DNA of 49,960 nucleotides from Treponemataceae bacterium (GTDB lineage: Bacteria > Spirochaetota > Spirochaetia > Treponematales > Treponemataceae): positions 1 to 49,960 of the forward strand of contig JAKSTT010000004.1 of the NCBI GenBank assembly GCA_024413635.1, in the 5' to 3' direction. Shown here one piece after another: positions 49,944 to 49,960 of this stretch (positions are counted from its first letter, which is position 1; each line of letters starts with the position of its first letter). The translations under genes were made by a program, and so were the position numbers. Under the pieces are notes generated by a model that saw only the letters and a list, made by a program, of their open reading frames with translations, was not told the DNA's origin and made no database searches.

Positions 49944-49949
49944 AGTATA
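49944..49949 (-). promoter_or_regulatory. -10 element of the U32 gene
   Basis: Minus-strand TATACT ends eight bases before the ATG at 49935, giving a predicted start two bases before the start codon. The -35 would lie beyond the end of the window. Confidence 0.5.
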
Positions 49950-49960
49950 CGGGAAAACTC

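Noticed and set aside
1-49960. tRNA, rRNA, transposase, integrase and attachment-site sequences
   Set aside because: No T-loop-like GTTCGAATC pattern in a cloverleaf context, no transposase-like protein and no long terminal repeats were noticed; gaps are too short for most.

Overview
The window looks like a chromosomal segment of a Treponema-type spirochaete of moderate GC content. The basis is the gene set (FliL-like protein, CheR/CheB, LptC-LptA-LptB followed by ribonuclease Y, treponemal-style lipoprotein signals, a PhoH/HD-7TM/YbeY/CorC block) and the compact gene style. Genus is an inference from gene content; I could run no search. I see no rRNA, tRNA, CRISPR, insertion sequence or prophage. 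Coding density is very high: no gap exceeds about 250 bases, and the largest are 1-208, 17076-17321, 25822-26015 and 41133-41284.

Layout. 0.2-2.8 kb: methionine importer metN-metI-metQ (minus). 2.8-4.8 kb: small orphan, PHP-family histidinol-phosphatase-like enzyme, DUF1622-like membrane protein, hotdog thioesterase. 4.8-9.3 kb: membrane sensor-like protein with an 18-bp tandem repeat, a lone FliL-like protein, LysM/M23 lipoprotein, RlmE. 9.3-13.4 kb: polyprenyl synthase, TPR protein, RseC-like protein, cheR-cheB. 13.5-17.1 kb: lptCAB and rny. 17.3-20.5 kb: AraC-type regulator, PfkB kinase, degenerate ApbE-like protein. 20.5-28.1 kb: oligopeptide importer oppA-B-C-D-F with unusual subunits. 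28.2-32.9 kb: murI and a cluster of poorly characterised proteins. 32.9-35.1 kb: purE-purM-purN. 35.2-41.1 kb: phoH, HD-7TM, ybeY, CBS protein, TPR protein. 41.3-49.9 kb: corA, SUMF1-like protein, metallophosphoesterase, hisC, a large orphan, ssb, U32 protein.

Two signals stand out. First, many operon-leading genes have a sigma70-type promoter whose -10 hexamer ends 6-8 bases before the start codon, with no Shine-Dalgarno sequence, so their mRNAs should be leaderless. Genes inside operons and several other operon heads have ordinary Shine-Dalgarno sites. This suggests two modes of translation initiation working side by side. Many of these promoters sit in very tight divergent pairs, one of which shares a palindromic -35 hexamer. 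All eight convergent gene pairs meet with 0-7 bases between stops or overlap.

Second, the Opp transporter is elaborated in three subunits. OppA appears circularly permuted (its usual C-terminal segment lies directly after the lipobox), OppB has a periplasmic loop about 200 residues longer than usual, and OppD has a helical insertion of about 240 residues between Walker A and the Q-loop. A degenerate ApbE-like protein and a PfkB kinase follow in the same transcription direction with translational coupling. This is the best candidate in the window for an undescribed variant system.
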